Part shown: in pieces, positions 12,125 to 12,639 of the stretch
How the letters are laid out: each line of letters starts with the position of its first letter
How positions within the stretch are numbered: position 1 is the stretch's first letter
DNA from: Promethearchaeota archaeon
GTDB lineage: Archaea; Asgardarchaeota; Lokiarchaeia; Sigynarchaeales; SOKP01
Assembly (NCBI GenBank): GCA_019894735.1
Contig: JAGXOB010000067.1
Span: 1-12,639, forward strand
Reading direction: 5' to 3'
Length of the DNA stretch: 12,639 nt
Made by a program: the position numbers and the translations under genes
The notes under the pieces: model-generated
Told to the model about the DNA's origin: nothing
The model's database searches: none
What the model saw: only the letters and a program-made list of their open reading frames with translations

Positions 12125-12639
12125 TTAAGTTCCTTCTTCGTAGCCGTGGATGTAGCTATATTGCTCCTCGGATAGCTTATCAATCTCAACGCCCATAGAT
12201 TGAAGTTTTAGGAAACCCACTCTATCATCAATTTCTACGGGAACTTCAATCATACCTGGCTTTAGTTTGTCTTTATTCTTCACGATATATTCAGACATTA
12301 GAGACTGTAGACCGAATGACATGTCCATTACTTCTGCAGGGTGTCCTTCTGATAGAACTAAATTAGCTAATCTTCCTTTCGCAAGTAAATATACTTTTTT
12401 ACCATTAGGCATTAGTAATTCTTCCACATCTGACCGAATTGGTTTGATCTCTTTCGCGTACTCATATAACTCCTTAGTGGGTATTTCTATATCGAAATGC
12501 CCAAGATTACCAAGTATAACACCATCCTTTAATTTATCGAAGTTTTCCTTGGTGGGTTGGATCACATGCTTGCATCCAGTAGCGCTTAAGATGATGTCTG
12601 CATAAGGTAATGTCACCTCAAGGGGCATCACATTATAGC
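12125..12639 (-). CDS. ahcY: S-adenosylhomocysteine hydrolase, C-terminal part (cut by window edge)
   Basis: Enzyme of the SAM cycle that splits S-adenosylhomocysteine into homocysteine and adenosine with tightly bound NAD. About 170 C-terminal residues are visible, and the frame stays open to the edge (the codons before VMPLEV read YN). Family features are ADIILSATGCKHVI at the end of the NAD-binding fold, LKDGVILGNLGHFDIEI, then the C-terminal domain with GKKVYLLAKGRLANL and GHPAEVMDMSFGLQSLMSEYI. The end, LKLQSMGVEIDKLSEEQYSYIHGYEEGT, is the short type seen in archaea and Thermotoga, lacking the Lys/Tyr tail of bacterial and eukaryotic enzymes. The catalytic Asp/Lys/Glu/Asn residues lie outside the window. 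It converges on get3. Confidence 0.94.
   Translation of the reverse strand, partial: YNVMPLEVTLPYADIILSATGCKHVIQPTKENFDKLKDGVILGNLGHFDIEIPTKELYEYAKEIKPIRSDVEELLMPNGKKVYLLAKGRLANLVLSEGHPAEVMDMSFGLQSLMSEYIVKNKDKLKPGMIEVPVEIDDRVGFLKLQSMGVEIDKLSEEQYSYIHGYEEGT

Noticed and set aside
1..12639. CRISPR arrays, insertion sequences, toxin-antitoxin pairs or defence islands
   Set aside because: No regularly spaced repeats, transposase motifs or terminal inverted repeats were found; nearly all genes are conserved housekeeping genes.

Overview
The window is archaeal and AT-rich (roughly 30% G+C by eye). Nearly every recognisable gene is an archaeal/eukaryotic information-processing gene: Nep1, RNase P subunit Rnp4, ribosomal proteins S19e, L39e, L31e and L18Ae/LX, a PDCD5-family protein, eIF6, prefoldin alpha, FtsY, Sec61-gamma/SecE, archaeal DnaG and a Get3-type ATPase. 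The composition, the Get3 homologue, the eukaryote-like tRNA fragment and the large multi-pass membrane hydrolase would fit an Asgard (Loki-like) archaeon. No marker gene settles that, so the lineage is an inference.

Layout. The left edge cuts a minus-strand tRNA (1-32). A minus-strand RNA-biogenesis operon follows, transcribed yhbY-like > rnp4 > nep1 (1455 down to 121). It diverges from the classic archaeal ribosomal cluster S19e > PDCD5 > L39e > L31e (1543-2990); L39e is only 55 codons. The cluster is interrupted by a small BRCT-domain gene (3122-3358) and a convergent 2.2-kb gene for a membrane-anchored CocE/X-Pro-type hydrolase (5620 down to 3371). It then resumes as eIF6 > LX > prefoldin alpha > FtsY > SecE (5797-8537) and is followed by an OsmC-family gene. 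The DnaG gene runs convergently on the minus strand (10215 down to 9034). An 805-bp AT-rich stretch (10216-11020) carries what looks like a decayed small gene. Then come get3 (11021-12055) and the 3' part of an S-adenosylhomocysteine hydrolase gene on the minus strand, cut by the right edge.

How the genes work together. The left half supplies ribosome and RNase P biogenesis and ribosome structure. eIF6 guards the large subunit, prefoldin handles nascent chains, FtsY and SecE deliver and insert membrane proteins co-translationally, and Get3 probably handles post-translational membrane targeting. DnaG is a TOPRIM protein linked in archaea to the exosome and to priming.

Most noteworthy points: (i) the BRCT gene has a near-perfect Shine-Dalgarno followed at the right spacing by ATA, and the first BRCT strand is encoded between that ATA and the first ATG; (ii) L31e has a highly acidic N-terminal extension of about 68 residues; (iii) the S19e and eIF6 promoters share an identical 12-bp TATA element about 23 nt before the start codon, suggesting leaderless mRNAs; (iv) three tandem heptamers lie just upstream of dnaG; (v) a disrupted reading frame lies upstream of get3; (vi) the Get3 homologue has altered switch motifs. 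I found no CRISPR array, insertion sequence or clearly new multi-gene system.
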